A stretch of DNA of 45,059 nucleotides from Candidatus Pacearchaeota archaeon (GTDB taxonomy: Archaea > Nanobdellota > Nanobdellia > Pacearchaeales > GW2011-AR1): the NCBI GenBank assembly GCA_017609405.1, contig JAFCDZ010000005.1, forward strand, positions 1-45,059, given 5' to 3'. The position numbers and the translations under genes were made by a program. This document shows, in pieces, positions 8,015-16,470 of this stretch; position 1 is the stretch's first letter, and the number at the start of each line of letters is the position of its first letter. Under the pieces are notes generated by a model. It ran no database searches. It saw only the letters and a program-made list of their open reading frames with translations, and was not told the DNA's origin.

Positions 8015-8878
8015 TTAAAAGAACATAGGTGTTATATAAACCTCAATTATTCCAGCAATAAATATTATAATTATAGCAATAATTAAAAGGAGTAAAACAT
8101 TTTCAATCACCTGAATTAATCTTTTGCTTTTGATCCCATGTCTTATCACACCAACTCCAAACATTCCTCCTGCCAAAGCAGCAATAAAATAAGCAATCAT
8201 TTCAGGTAAACCATGTATAGAGTATCTTAAGAATGCAGAAGGTATCTCAATTATTTTTTTTTGGGCAAATAGGACCATTGCAGAAGACATAACACTTGCA
8301 TTCCAAGATAAAACGAAAATAGCCCCTGCCCCAAAAATTAATGAAAAAATAAGAGTAAATATAAGGACATATAAATTATTTTCAACAATTGATAAAAGAA
8401 AACCAACCTTAGTAACATTTCCAGTAATATCTTTTTGAGGTTCTATAATACCCATATAACTTTTAATACACTCTTGAATTAATGCAGGGCTATTTATTTC
8501 ACAATATTTTTCTATTTGGGCATTAAATAATATGGGGTCTCCTAATATAATAAACCAAAAAGAAAACGCAACTAAGAAACCAACAAATAACCATATAAAA
8601 GATTCAATAGCATCCCAATGAGCCTTCCATACTGCTACTAATCCCTCTACATTTTCATCTTCTTTTTCTTCTTTTACTATTAATCTATACATAAATGGGA
8701 GAGTAAACATTGTGGAAAAAGTAACAACAATCATACCTGCATATTTCTTAAGAACAATATCCCCTCCAAAAAACCACTTAACCAAGATAAGTGAAAGAGA
8801 TGCATAAACCATACCAACAAAGAACATCTCCCACGGTTTTTTTTCAGCTCTTAGAGGATTTATAATAATCTCTAACAT
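8015..8878 (-). CDS. SpoIIM / stage II sporulation protein M family membrane protein
   Basis: The 287-aa protein has about five membrane helices and the C-terminal family pattern: GAGAIFVLSWNASV, then IHGLPEMIAYFIAALAGGM and HG, then a final hydrophobic helix ending AGIIEVYITP. Archaeal members of the SpoIIM (DUF95) family are common and of unknown role; some lie near transport or division genes. The N-terminal 60 residues carry two helices and a KEEKEDE linker. It starts about 30 nt from a region without clear coding capacity. The family call is firm; function is unknown. Confidence 0.85.
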   Translation of the reverse strand: MLEIIINPLRAEKKPWEMFFVGMVYASLSLILVKWFFGGDIVLKKYAGMIVVTFSTMFTLPFMYRLIVKEEKEDENVEGLVAVWKAHWDAIESFIWLFVGFLVAFSFWFIILGDPILFNAQIEKYCEINSPALIQECIKSYMGIIEPQKDITGNVTKVGFLLSIVENNLYVLIFTLIFSLIFGAGAIFVLSWNASVMSSAMVLFAQKKIIEIPSAFLRYSIHGLPEMIAYFIAALAGGMFGVGVIRHGIKSKRLIQVIENVLLLLIIAIIIIFIAGIIEVYITPMFF

Positions 8879-8967
8879 AAAATAAGATATTCCCCCTTGT
8901 TTTTAAAACTTTGTAGGGATATAATGAAATCTATTTTGTTGAATAAAAATCTTTAAAATTAATTTTA

Positions 8968-9272
8968 TTAGCAATTAAAATTGTAAGGGTAATAAATCAA
9001 ACTCATGAAGAACAAGGGAGAATTGATAGGGTTTCTAGATTAATTGAGATAGTCCAAGAAGTTGTCGGAGAAGCTCCTTTTCATGTTAGTAAATTTTGGA
9101 TTTCCTTTTCTCGTTAGGGTATTGAGATTCTTCCTAAGAGTACAACCTTCTAAGTTTGTGTAAAAAAAGAGAAACTTATAGTTTAGCTTTAGGGGTTGCT
9201 CAAAGATGTGAAGAAGAAACCGAAGAAGAATATGAATTAGTGCAGGATTATTCAAGGTTTGAAAACTCCTAA
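8968..9272 (+). pseudogene. Decayed coding remnant of unknown family
   Basis: Two readable stretches lie in different frames: 8968-9115 reads LAIKIVRVINQTHEEQGRID, then RVSRLIEIVQEVVGEAPFHV. About 9165-9272 reads RETYSLALGVAQRCEEETEE, then YELVQDYSRFENS and a stop. The amino-acid make-up looks protein-like and codon use is normal, but frameshifts and stops separate the parts and there is no start codon. The flanking 8879-8967 shows nothing. I do not recognise the family. Confidence 0.45.
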
Positions 9273-9312
9273 CAATAAAAGCATTTTTATATCTTTTTTT
9301 CTATCTCTTTAT

Positions 9313-10113
9313 ATGAAAAAGAGGGAACTTTTCAATAGAATCTTAAAGGATATAAAGAATATAAAGATCCAAGGAGCTACTAATGTAGCAAAAGCAGCAC
9401 TAAGAGCATATTATCTTTTCCCAGAAGAGAAAAATAAAATAATCTCTGTTAGACCAACAGAGCCTTTATTATTTAATGTTCTAGAGCAGGCAAAAACAAA
9501 ATCCTACTCCGAGATACTTAAACACTTCAAGATTGTTCAAGAAAAAATAAATAAATATGTCTATAAATTAATTAAGAATGGAGATGTTATTATGACCCAT
9601 TGTCATTCATCCACTGTTGTTAATGCTTTAATTTATGCAAAGAAAAAAGGAAAAAAATTTGAGGTTTATAATACTGAAACAAGACCTCTTTTTCAAGGGA
9701 GGCTAACTGCAAAAGAATTAAGAAAAGCAGGAATTAAGGTGACTCAATTTGTTGATTCTGCAATTGATATTGCTTTATTAAAAGAACAAGGAACAAAAAA
9801 AGTAAATAAGGTTTTTATTGGTTCTGATGCTATTCTTAAAAAAGGAATTATCAATAAGGTTGGCTCAGCAGTTATAGCAAAACTTTCTAAAAAATATAAG
9901 ATACCCTTTTATGTTGTTGCAGATTCTTGGAAATTCTTTCCAAAACCTATTAAACTTGAGAAGAGAACTGGAAACGAAATTTGGAAAAACAGACCCTTTG
10001 GTATAAAAATAATTAATCCTGCTTTTGAATTTGTTCATAAAAAATATATTACTGCACTTATATCTGAATTAGGAATTCTAAACTTCAAAGATTTTCTAAA
10101 AAAAGTTAACTAA
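9313..10113 (+). CDS. Ribose-1,5-bisphosphate isomerase homologue (eIF-2B alpha/R15P isomerase family)
   Basis: Archaeal members convert ribose-1,5-bisphosphate to ribulose-1,5-bisphosphate, the middle step of the AMP pathway to RuBisCO. The 266-aa protein keeps the family's catalytic Cys in THCHSSTVV and the Asp in FIGSDAILKKG, plus the ETRPLFQG substrate motif and GSAVIAKLSKKY. The inner ATG was chosen because a TTTTATAT box lies about 25 nt before it. AMP phosphorylase is in the same window (27296), which supports this role over a regulatory eIF-2B role. It overlaps the convergent prefoldin gene by 8 nt. Confidence 0.85.
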   Translation: MKKRELFNRILKDIKNIKIQGATNVAKAALRAYYLFPEEKNKIISVRPTEPLLFNVLEQAKTKSYSEILKHFKIVQEKINKYVYKLIKNGDVIMTHCHSSTVVNALIYAKKKGKKFEVYNTETRPLFQGRLTAKELRKAGIKVTQFVDSAIDIALLKEQGTKKVNKVFIGSDAILKKGIINKVGSAVIAKLSKKYKIPFYVVADSWKFFPKPIKLEKRTGNEIWKNRPFGIKIINPAFEFVHKKYITALISELGILNFKDFLKKVN

Positions 10114-10474
10114 TTCTTTTTATTAGTTTTTCTAATTGTTCATCTGTCAAACTTAAGATTACCATTAGCTCTTCTTTTGCATTGCTTATTCTTTTTAACT
10201 GCTCTTCAATTAATCTCTTTACCTCTTCTTTATTTTTTTTAATAAAGATTCCCTTACCAATATTAACAAAAAAAGAGTCCTCTTCTACAACCTTTGTTCT
10301 AAAATAAACCCCTCCCCCATAATTTGATAGCAACTCTCCCTTGATTTCATCTAATCCTTTTTTTAACTCATTTAATTGTTCTTCTTCTTGAGCAATCTCT
10401 TTTAATTTTTCTTTTATTTGTTCTGATTGCTGTTGCAATATTTGAACCCTTAGATTATCTTCTTCCTTGCTCAT
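10106..10474 (-). CDS. pfdA: Prefoldin alpha subunit
   Basis: Prefoldin alpha forms with beta subunits the jellyfish-shaped chaperone that passes unfolded chains to the thermosome. The 122-aa protein has two long coiled-coil helices (residues 5-45 and 80-118) around a beta region with GGGVYFRTKV and NIGKGIFIKKN, the alpha-class signature. Its start overlaps the EMC3-like gene (ATGA). It is the last gene of the long ribosomal transcription unit, so chaperone supply may be coupled to ribosome production. Prefoldin beta is encoded at 44202. Confidence 0.88.
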   Translation of the reverse strand: MSKEEDNLRVQILQQQSEQIKEKLKEIAQEEEQLNELKKGLDEIKGELLSNYGGGVYFRTKVVEEDSFFVNIGKGIFIKKNKEEVKRLIEEQLKRISNAKEELMVILSLTDEQLEKLIKRIS

Positions 10475-11010
10475 TCTAACCTCAACAATTTTCTAAATAT
10501 GCTTCCAAAGAAGATGCTTGCAAGAATGTAAAAAACAATCCAATTAAAATAATTAAATATAAGAGGGTTTCCTTTTGAAACAAAAAATTCATCTAACCAT
10601 CTAAATAATAAAATCATAAAGACAATAGAATACATGCTCGACTTTAAGCTTAATTCCATCATTTTAAATGAAATAGGGAATAATTCTTTTTGAAGTTCCA
10701 TCATCTTTTCCCTATCTTCTCTGTATCTTTTTATTTCTTCTTCAATTTTTTTTCTTTCTTTTTTTAATTCTTTCATATATTTCTGGTCAACAGTGTATTT
10801 TTGTAAAATTGTCACAAACAAAGTAAGAACAATAACCAAAAGAGTCATTCCAAGAGATATATTCCATTCTAATAGAGGAGCTATTGTTGGGTTTAATATA
10901 AAATTTGCAATTTGTTTTATTATCGGAACGTAATTCCAAATAAAAAAAATACCAAACGAGATTATGTTTAATAATATCAACATTTTTAAGGTCTTATTTT
11001 TCTTTTCCAT
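10471..11010 (-). CDS. EMC3/TMCO1-like (DUF106) membrane insertase-family protein
   Basis: This 179-aa protein belongs to the archaeal DUF106 group, distant relatives of YidC, Get1 and EMC3 that help insert membrane proteins. It shows an N-terminal helix, a second helix near 50-70, a charged coiled coil about 73-115 (KKERKKIEEEIKRYREDREK), then two C-terminal helices. The segment before them, ELFPISFKMMELSLKSSM, is typical. It starts one nucleotide after the secY stop, which fits joint work at the translocon. Family assignment is by topology and gene order. Confidence 0.85.
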   Translation of the reverse strand: MEKKNKTLKMLILLNIISFGIFFIWNYVPIIKQIANFILNPTIAPLLEWNISLGMTLLVIVLTLFVTILQKYTVDQKYMKELKKERKKIEEEIKRYREDREKMMELQKELFPISFKMMELSLKSSMYSIVFMILLFRWLDEFFVSKGNPLIFNYFNWIVFYILASIFFGSIFRKLLRLE

Positions 11011-11011
11011 C

Positions 11012-12481
11012 TTATTGTTTCATAAATTTTCTTATTGCTGGATGCATATCAACAGCATGTTGTTGTGCAATTTCTTCATATAATTTATAGATTATCATTA
11101 CTGCTAATAATATTCCAGTACCTGAACTAAGAGCCCCAAATAAGTCAGTAAATGAAGCAAGAAGCCCAATACCAATACCCCCCATAATAGTTAGAGGCAT
11201 AATATATCTATCTAATATGCTCTCTAAGACCCTTTCATCTTTCCTGAATCCCGATAATCCCAAACCACTTGACGCAATCTTATGTGCTTGGCTAGCAGCG
11301 TCCATTCCTGATGTTTTTACCCATAATACTGCAAATAGTGTTGATAATATAATAAAAGTAAGAATGTGGAAAAAACCTCTTAAGAGATCCGTAGATGTTA
11401 ATGAGCCTCTAATAATGCTTTCTAATAAGTTATTATATCCTCCAATCCAATAAGCTAAGCCAGATACAGGTTGCCCTTGGGAAAATCTTCCTAAGAATAA
11501 GAGATATGAAGATATTTTTGAAATTCCTGTACAAGATTCTAAACTTCTGTTTATTGTTATTCCATCAATCATACAAGCAGAAGCAGAATTTTCAATTCCC
11601 CCTGCAATAAGTTGAAGGTTAGCAATTAAGGCAGCAGTTAAGATAACAGGAGTTACTGAAGTATAGAAAAAAGCTAAAGGCCACTTAATAGAATACCCTC
11701 TCAATCTGCTATATGATAAAGGTATTTCTACTTTTAATGATTGTGCCCATACAACAAGGAGGTAAATCACAATAGTTGAAGCAACAGTTGCTGCAGCAGA
11801 TAAAAAACCAGTTATATTCGGAGGGTTTGTAATTAAGGACTGTATCATAACAAGGATTCTACCAGAGCATCCAACACTTCCAAAGTTAAGAAGACAGTTC
11901 TGTCCTTGTTGATTGATAAATTGAAATAATCCAGTGAATATTCTCCAAGAGATACCAGCAACAATAAATAAACTAATTCCTGAGCCAAAACCCCATTTTT
12001 GTACAACATCGTCTAAGTAAAATATTATTAGCCCACCAATAATAAGCTGAATCATAACAATACCCTCTAATCCTGGAATAGCTCTTAATCCCCCCATTGA
12101 AACAAGAACAATTGATTCAAAAACAATCAAGAATAAAACTAATATTTTTTGTATACCTGTAAATAATTTTTTCCCTTCTGTTGTAGTTGTATCAATTTCC
12201 AAAATTCCTGAACCAACAAAGAGTTGTAAAATAATTGAGGCTAATACAATTGGTCCAATACCTAAGGTGATTATACTCCCAAAAGAAGTACCTAAGACAA
12301 CTGCAAGGTACTCGAATCTTTGGAGGGTGTTTTCTTCAATCCCAAATAAAGGAGTATTTGCAAAAATAAAGAAAACAATTAGAACAATTAATGTCCATTT
12401 TAATTTTGTATTGAAACTAACTCTATGCTCTTTTGGTCTTGTAACTTCAGGAAGATATGTAAAGATTCTTTTTAAATTCAT
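11012..12481 (-). CDS. secY: Preprotein translocase subunit SecY
   Basis: SecY (Sec61 alpha) is the channel for protein export and membrane insertion. The 489-aa protein has ten predicted helices; the plug/TM2 region reads GSIITLGIGPIVLASIILQL. TM5-TM7 segments include WGFGSGISLFIVAGIS and YSRLRGYSIKWPLAFFYTSV, and the cytoplasmic loop near the C-terminus is SGLGLSGFRKDERVLESIL. It follows uL15 after 16 nt at the usual end of the archaeal spc cluster. SecE (42379) and SecDF (4416-6985) are elsewhere in the window; no SecG/Sec61 beta was seen. Confidence 0.97.
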   Translation of the reverse strand: MNLKRIFTYLPEVTRPKEHRVSFNTKLKWTLIVLIVFFIFANTPLFGIEENTLQRFEYLAVVLGTSFGSIITLGIGPIVLASIILQLFVGSGILEIDTTTTEGKKLFTGIQKILVLFLIVFESIVLVSMGGLRAIPGLEGIVMIQLIIGGLIIFYLDDVVQKWGFGSGISLFIVAGISWRIFTGLFQFINQQGQNCLLNFGSVGCSGRILVMIQSLITNPPNITGFLSAAATVASTIVIYLLVVWAQSLKVEIPLSYSRLRGYSIKWPLAFFYTSVTPVILTAALIANLQLIAGGIENSASACMIDGITINRSLESCTGISKISSYLLFLGRFSQGQPVSGLAYWIGGYNNLLESIIRGSLTSTDLLRGFFHILTFIILSTLFAVLWVKTSGMDAASQAHKIASSGLGLSGFRKDERVLESILDRYIMPLTIMGGIGIGLLASFTDLFGALSSGTGILLAVMIIYKLYEEIAQQHAVDMHPAIRKFMKQ

Positions 12482-12497
12482 ATTTATTTCTAAAACT

Positions 12498-12950
12498 TTA
12501 TCTTTTTAAATCTTTATTTTCAAGAACAACTTCCCCACCAGCTTTTTTTACTTTTTCAATAGCTGTTCTAGAAGCTTCTTTAACATAGATTATTAATTTC
12601 TCATTAACTTCTCCTTTTCCAAGAAGTTTATAATCTTTTAGATGTATTTCATATCCTTCTTTTGCTTTCTTACCATATTTGTCTAAATTTAATAAGATGT
12701 CTTTTAGGTTAATCTCTTTTTTCTTTTGTTTTTGTGTTCTTTTACTTGTTATTCCTTTTTTCCCAAAATATTTATTTCCAAAAAGACTTAATATCTTTGT
12801 TTTTTTCTGGTCTCCTCTTTTTCCACTACCAGCCATTCCTTTTCCTCCACGATGTCCAGACTTTTTGTGTTTTTTTCTAGCACCCCACCCATGAGTGCCC
12901 ATTTTTCTCCCATGCATTCTTGAACTTTTTTTTCTTTTTTTGATTTTCAT
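12498..12950 (-). CDS. rpl15: Ribosomal protein uL15
   Basis: uL15 is a large-subunit protein binding 23S rRNA. The 150-aa protein has the basic glycine-rich N-terminus of the archaeal form (MHGRKMGTHGWGARKKHKK, then GHRGGKGMAG) and a C-terminal half with YEIHLKDYKLLGKGEVNEKL. The start codon comes one nucleotide after the uL30 stop (TAAAATG). Position between uL30 and secY is the standard archaeal order. Confidence 0.96.
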   Translation of the reverse strand: MKIKKRKKSSRMHGRKMGTHGWGARKKHKKSGHRGGKGMAGSGKRGDQKKTKILSLFGNKYFGKKGITSKRTQKQKKKEINLKDILLNLDKYGKKAKEGYEIHLKDYKLLGKGEVNEKLIIYVKEASRTAIEKVKKAGGEVVLENKDLKR

Positions 12951-12951
12951 T

Positions 12952-13326
12952 TTATAACATCCTTTTTATTAATTTATTTATTTCTTCTTTATTATCTCCT
13001 AAAACTCCCTTTGGATACATTTCTTTTGAATTTATTCCACCTCTTGGGGGGTGAAGTCTGAAAACTAATTTAATCTTTTCCTTCTTTAATTCTTTCATCA
13101 TTTTTTCTGGTTCCTTTCCTCTTTTTTCAATTAATTCTTTTAAAGTTTCTTCATCTATTTTACCATGTGCTACAAATTCCTTTACACTTTTTATCATACC
13201 CATATTAATAGGTTCTTCATTTAAAACAACACAAGAATATTTTCTCTTCAAGCCTAATCTATTTAATGTTTCTTTCCTTCTTTTATCTATACCTACCTGT
13301 CCTTTGATTCTAATTACTGCTATCAT
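12952..13326 (-). CDS. rpl30: Ribosomal protein uL30
   Basis: uL30 is a large-subunit protein. At 124 aa it is the longer archaeal form with a C-terminal extension absent from bacteria (residues about 60-124, including FRLHPPRGGINSKEMYPKG). The core reads IAVIRIKGQVGIDKRRKETL and LNRLGLKRKY. Its start lies 17 nt inside the uS5 gene, and it ends one base before uL15. Confidence 0.95.
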   Translation of the reverse strand: MIAVIRIKGQVGIDKRRKETLNRLGLKRKYSCVVLNEEPINMGMIKSVKEFVAHGKIDEETLKELIEKRGKEPEKMMKELKKEKIKLVFRLHPPRGGINSKEMYPKGVLGDNKEEINKLIKRML

Positions 13327-14089
13327 TTTTCTTTAAACTACTTGTTTTTTTAAGAGCATCAATACAAGCTCCAACTAAATTGAATGTTGTTCTTTTTTGT
13401 CCAAAAGTTTTACTTCTGACATCTCTTATACCAGCTAATCTTAAAACCTTTTTTAATTCCCCCCCAACAACTAATCCAGTTCCTTGAGGTGCAGGTATTA
13501 GTGTGACTCTAACGCTTCCACATTTTCCTGTTACTTTGAATGGGACAGTGTGTTTTTCTGAGCAAGCACAATCAAAATCTGAACAAGCTCTTTCAACCTT
13601 AAATATATTTAATTTTGCTTTTCTTATTGCCTTATCTCTTGCAGGAAGGGTTTCTCTCCCTTTTCCTTTACCAACACCAATGTGCCCATTTTCATCACCA
13701 ATAACTGCCATGGTTGAAAATGATGGTGAATTTCCTTCTCTTGTTTTTCTTTGGGTTTGTCTCCAAGCCCTCCTTTTTCCCCCACCGAACTTACCTTTTG
13801 ATTGCCCAATATGTATCAGTTCTGACTTAACATCTAAAAGGTAATCTACAATCTCTGGCTCGAAAATTTTTTCTCCTTTTTCAAGGATTTCATCAATATC
13901 TTTAATCTCCCCACTTTTTACTTTTTTACCAAGTTTTGTTTTTGGTTCCCATTCAGCTAATTTTTCTTTCTTTTCCTCTTTTTCTATTTCTTCTTTGCTT
14001 TTCTCTTCTAGCTCTTTTTCCATTTCTTCTTCTAAAACTTCTTCAGCAATTCTTTTTGCATCTGGTTCATCAATTCTTGCTTCACTCAT
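13310..14089 (-). CDS. rps5: Ribosomal protein uS5 with a charged N-terminal extension
   Basis: uS5 sits at the mRNA entry of the small subunit and supports decoding accuracy. The core from about residue 85 is typical of archaea, with KREGNSPSF-like read KTREGNSPSFSTMAVIGD, GHIGVGKGKGRE, then PAPQGTGLVVGGELKKVLRL. The first 55 residues are an acidic and lysine-rich, probably helical extension (EEEMEKELEEKSKEEIEKEE), longer than in most relatives. Two close Cys in CSDFDCACSE are common in archaeal S5. It overlaps uL18 by 8 nt and uL30 by 17 nt. Confidence 0.95.
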   Translation of the reverse strand: MSEARIDEPDAKRIAEEVLEEEMEKELEEKSKEEIEKEEKKEKLAEWEPKTKLGKKVKSGEIKDIDEILEKGEKIFEPEIVDYLLDVKSELIHIGQSKGKFGGGKRRAWRQTQRKTREGNSPSFSTMAVIGDENGHIGVGKGKGRETLPARDKAIRKAKLNIFKVERACSDFDCACSEKHTVPFKVTGKCGSVRVTLIPAPQGTGLVVGGELKKVLRLAGIRDVRSKTFGQKRTTFNLVGACIDALKKTSSLKKNDSSN

Positions 14090-14573
14090 TTTCTATTTTC
14101 CCCTTTATTTTATTAAAGAATTCTGAAAAATCTTCTTTTAAATGTTTTCCAGTAATTCTATCTTTTGAAGGGAAGATTTCTGCTTTTTCGTTATAACGAA
14201 TTTTTACACCTGAATCAACTAGTCCTTTTAAAAATGCATATATTCTTGATTTCTTTATGTTTCTTATAATACCTATATCTAATATACAATCTTTTTCTCC
14301 AATTTTCTTTCCAAATAAGAGCCCTATCAAGTAACACGCGGGAAGTGTTTTCAAACTTGATGTTTTCTCCTTTGGCCAACCATATTTTAAAAGCTCTTTT
14401 GAGTTTATTCCAGTAATTATTCTATCTTGAGCATCATTACTCTCTACTAATTGAGCAAGAACATACCTATTTGTTTTCCTAAAAACCACTCTTGGAAGGT
14501 TTCCACTAAGCATTTTTAATCTTTTATAGTAGTTTGTTCTATTTTCTCTCCTTCTTCTTTTCGCTACTTTCAT
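14082..14573 (-). CDS. rpl18: Ribosomal protein uL18
   Basis: uL18 binds 5S rRNA with uL5. The 163-aa protein has the basic start RRRRENRTNYYKRLKML, then PRVVFRKTNRYVLAQLVE and the archaeal-type insertion around KYGWPKEKTSSLKTLPACYL. The C-terminus has ILDIGIIRNIKKSRIYAFLK. It overlaps eL19 by 4 nt (ATGA) and uS5 by 8 nt. Confidence 0.95.
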   Translation of the reverse strand: MKVAKRRRRENRTNYYKRLKMLSGNLPRVVFRKTNRYVLAQLVESNDAQDRIITGINSKELLKYGWPKEKTSSLKTLPACYLIGLLFGKKIGEKDCILDIGIIRNIKKSRIYAFLKGLVDSGVKIRYNEKAEIFPSKDRITGKHLKEDFSEFFNKIKGKIENE

Positions 14574-14974
14574 TTTTGTTCCTCGAGATACCTTTTTAAT
14601 TGTGCGAGACTATTAAATTTTCTGTTTCTTATTAATTTTCTTATCTTCCAATAGTTTTCTTTCTCAATCTCTCCCTTGTCTTTTAAGTTCTTTAAGTATT
14701 TTCTTAATTTTCTTGTTATTTTTACATACTCTTCTTTTCTCTTTTTGATTTTTTTCTTTATCTTTCCAGGGCCTCTCTTATTTTTTCTTTTTTTAACTTT
14801 TCTTCTTCCTGATTTTTCTTTTATTATTATTGCACCACTCTTTTTTAATTCTCTTATGTCTTTTCTTGTTAAAGACTCTCCTATTTCTTCTAAACTTTCA
14901 GCTAAAAAAACTATTCTCTCTTTTCCAACCCCCAATACTTTTGCTGCTAATTCTTTTTTATTTCTTAGGTTCAT
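14570..14974 (-). CDS. rpl19e: Ribosomal protein eL19
   Basis: eL19 is found only in archaea and eukaryotes and forms part of the large subunit near inter-subunit bridges. The 134-aa protein begins MNLRNKKELAAKVLGVGKER, with the family's N-terminal helices, a very basic linker and a long C-terminal helical part. The centre RGPGKIKKKIKKRKEEYVK matches the usual G.GKRKG region loosely. It starts 17 nt inside the eL32 gene. Confidence 0.93.
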   Translation of the reverse strand: MNLRNKKELAAKVLGVGKERIVFLAESLEEIGESLTRKDIRELKKSGAIIIKEKSGRRKVKKRKNKRGPGKIKKKIKKRKEEYVKITRKLRKYLKNLKDKGEIEKENYWKIRKLIRNRKFNSLAQLKRYLEEQK

Positions 14975-15311
14975 TTTCTTTTCCTCTATTTAATATGACA
15001 ACTCCTTTTTTGTCGCACTCTTTAATTATCTCATTTCTTTTCTTTTTTCCCATTTTTTTTATTATAACATAATCTCCTTTTTTTATTTCTCCTAAATCCT
15101 TTATATTTGCTATTTCCTTAATTTCTTTGCCATTTATTTTTCCTCTTTCATCTTTTTTCTTCTTATATCCAACACTAACTATCTTTGGCCTTCCTTTTCT
15201 TTTTTCTCTCATTTTGTTATCTCTTCCAGTAGGCCTTCTCCATACTCTTTTTTTCTTTCTTCTTTTTCCCAATTTAAGATGAAATTTCCATCCTCTTCTT
15301 ATGAACTTCAT
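14958..15311 (-). CDS. rpl32e: Ribosomal protein eL32
   Basis: eL32 is an archaeal/eukaryotic large-subunit protein. The 117-aa sequence has the core VWRRPTGRDNKMREKRKGRP, then IVSVGYKKKK, matching the family's WR.P.G.DN..R and P..GY patterns. At 117 aa it is a compact form lacking a long N-terminal extension. It overlaps uL6 by 4 nt and eL19 by 17 nt, in standard archaeal order uL6-eL32-eL19-uL18. Confidence 0.93.
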   Translation of the reverse strand: MKFIRRGWKFHLKLGKRRKKKRVWRRPTGRDNKMREKRKGRPKIVSVGYKKKKDERGKINGKEIKEIANIKDLGEIKKGDYVIIKKMGKKKRNEIIKECDKKGVVILNRGKENEPKK

Positions 15312-15856
15312 ATTATTTTCCTTCCTGCTTTACTTATTATGTAAACGCCATCTTGAAAGATTCTCCTATCTCTTCTTTTAATATATGTTGCTTTTTCAAT
15401 TTCTGCTGCAGTTTGACCAACTTTTTCTTTATCTACTCCCTTTAATCTTATTATGTCTCCACCAATAGAGACCTCTATTTCTGAAGGGATTTTTACTTTT
15501 CTTGGTTCTTTTTCTCCAAAGAAGTTCTTTATTAAAAGCTCATTTCCTTCAACAGAAACACTCATTGGAAAATGACTTGAACACACTTTTAATTCATATT
15601 CAAATTTTTCTTGAACTCCTTTGATTAGATTAATTATGTGTTTTTTTAATGTATTACATAATCTTTTTTCTTTTTTTGTTGCTTTCTTTGATGAGATTAC
15701 TATTTTTTTGTCTTCTTTTTTTAATTCAATTTTCTTATTTGGTTTTATCTTTCTCTCAGCTTCCCCTTCTTTTCCTTTTACTTTTATAGAGTCTTCACTA
15801 AGTAAAACCTCTACTTCTTCAGGTATTTCAATTTCTATTAATATGTCTTTTTTCAT
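15308..15856 (-). CDS. rpl6: Ribosomal protein uL6
   Basis: uL6 lies near the GTPase centre of the large subunit. The 182-aa protein shows the two duplicated domains; typical pieces are KVKGKEGE-like read KVKGKEGEAERKI, then HFPMSVSVEGNELLIKNFFG and the C-terminal QTAAEIEKATYIKRRDRRIF. The inner ATG was chosen because it follows the uS8 stop by one nucleotide (TAAAATG), the pattern used by many neighbours; a start six codons earlier would overlap uS8. Confidence 0.95.
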   Translation of the reverse strand: MKKDILIEIEIPEEVEVLLSEDSIKVKGKEGEAERKIKPNKKIELKKEDKKIVISSKKATKKEKRLCNTLKKHIINLIKGVQEKFEYELKVCSSHFPMSVSVEGNELLIKNFFGEKEPRKVKIPSEIEVSIGGDIIRLKGVDKEKVGQTAAEIEKATYIKRRDRRIFQDGVYIISKAGRKII

Positions 15857-15857
15857 T

Positions 15858-16238
15858 TTACCAGAAATATGCAATTAATACTCCTCCTTTTCCTGATTCT
15901 ATTGCTTCTCTATGAGTCATAAGCCCCTCATTTGTAGAAATAATTATTGTACCAAGGTCTCTTGATGGGAGATATCTCCTAATGTATCTATCCATATTTT
16001 TTTTATTTACATTAAATCTTGGTTTTATTGGTTTGCATTCTACAAGATTTCCAATGCTTACAGAGATTGTTTTTTTATTAACACTGACTTTGTAATTTTT
16101 TATTGCTCCTTCAGCTCTCATTATCTTTAGAATATTTATTAGCATCCGAGATATGAATTTTATCTCTACCTTTTTCTTTTTTGCCCTTACACCATTATAT
16201 ATCATGTTTATCGCATCAGCTATTTTGTCTTGTGCCAT
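15858..16238 (-). CDS. rps8: Ribosomal protein uS8
   Basis: uS8 is a primary 16S rRNA binder. The 126-aa protein begins MAQDKIADAINMIYNGVRAK and has the archaeal C-terminus RDLGTIIISTNEGLMTHREA followed by GGVLIAYFW. It starts one nucleotide after the uS14 stop. Bacterial uS8 represses its own operon; no such leader is visible here because the gene is internal and tightly packed. Confidence 0.96.
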   Translation of the reverse strand: MAQDKIADAINMIYNGVRAKKKKVEIKFISRMLINILKIMRAEGAIKNYKVSVNKKTISVSIGNLVECKPIKPRFNVNKKNMDRYIRRYLPSRDLGTIIISTNEGLMTHREAIESGKGGVLIAYFW

Positions 16239-16239
16239 T

Positions 16240-16470
16240 TTAATTATATTTTTTGAAGCCGATTTCTTCAGCTATCTCTCTGAAGCATTGTCGGCAAAAG
16301 TTTAATCCATATTGACTAACATGAGCTCCGAATCTTCCACACCTTTCACATTTTTTTGCAGCAACACCAATTTTTCTCTCTTTTGGTTTATTATGTTTTA
16401 AGAACCTCTTTGCTTTTGCTTTTTTCTTTTCAATTTGTTTCAGTACTTTTCTCCAATCACTTGCAGTCAT
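16240..16470 (-). CDS. rps14: Ribosomal protein uS14, zinc-binding form
   Basis: uS14 belongs to the 3' domain of 16S rRNA. The 76-aa protein has the zinc ribbon Cys41-Cys44 and Cys59-Cys62 in CERCGRFGAHVSQYG and NFCRQCFREIA. The C-terminus GFKKYN is usual in archaea. An N-terminal stretch of about 35 basic residues is longer than in many archaea (often 50-60 aa in total). It overlaps uL5 by 4 nt. Confidence 0.95.
   Translation of the reverse strand: MTASDWRKVLKQIEKKKAKAKRFLKHNKPKERKIGVAAKKCERCGRFGAHVSQYGLNFCRQCFREIAEEIGFKKYN

Noticed and set aside
9040-9255. Minus-strand 71-aa frame
   Set aside because: Composition is not protein-like and it lies opposite the better plus-strand remnant.
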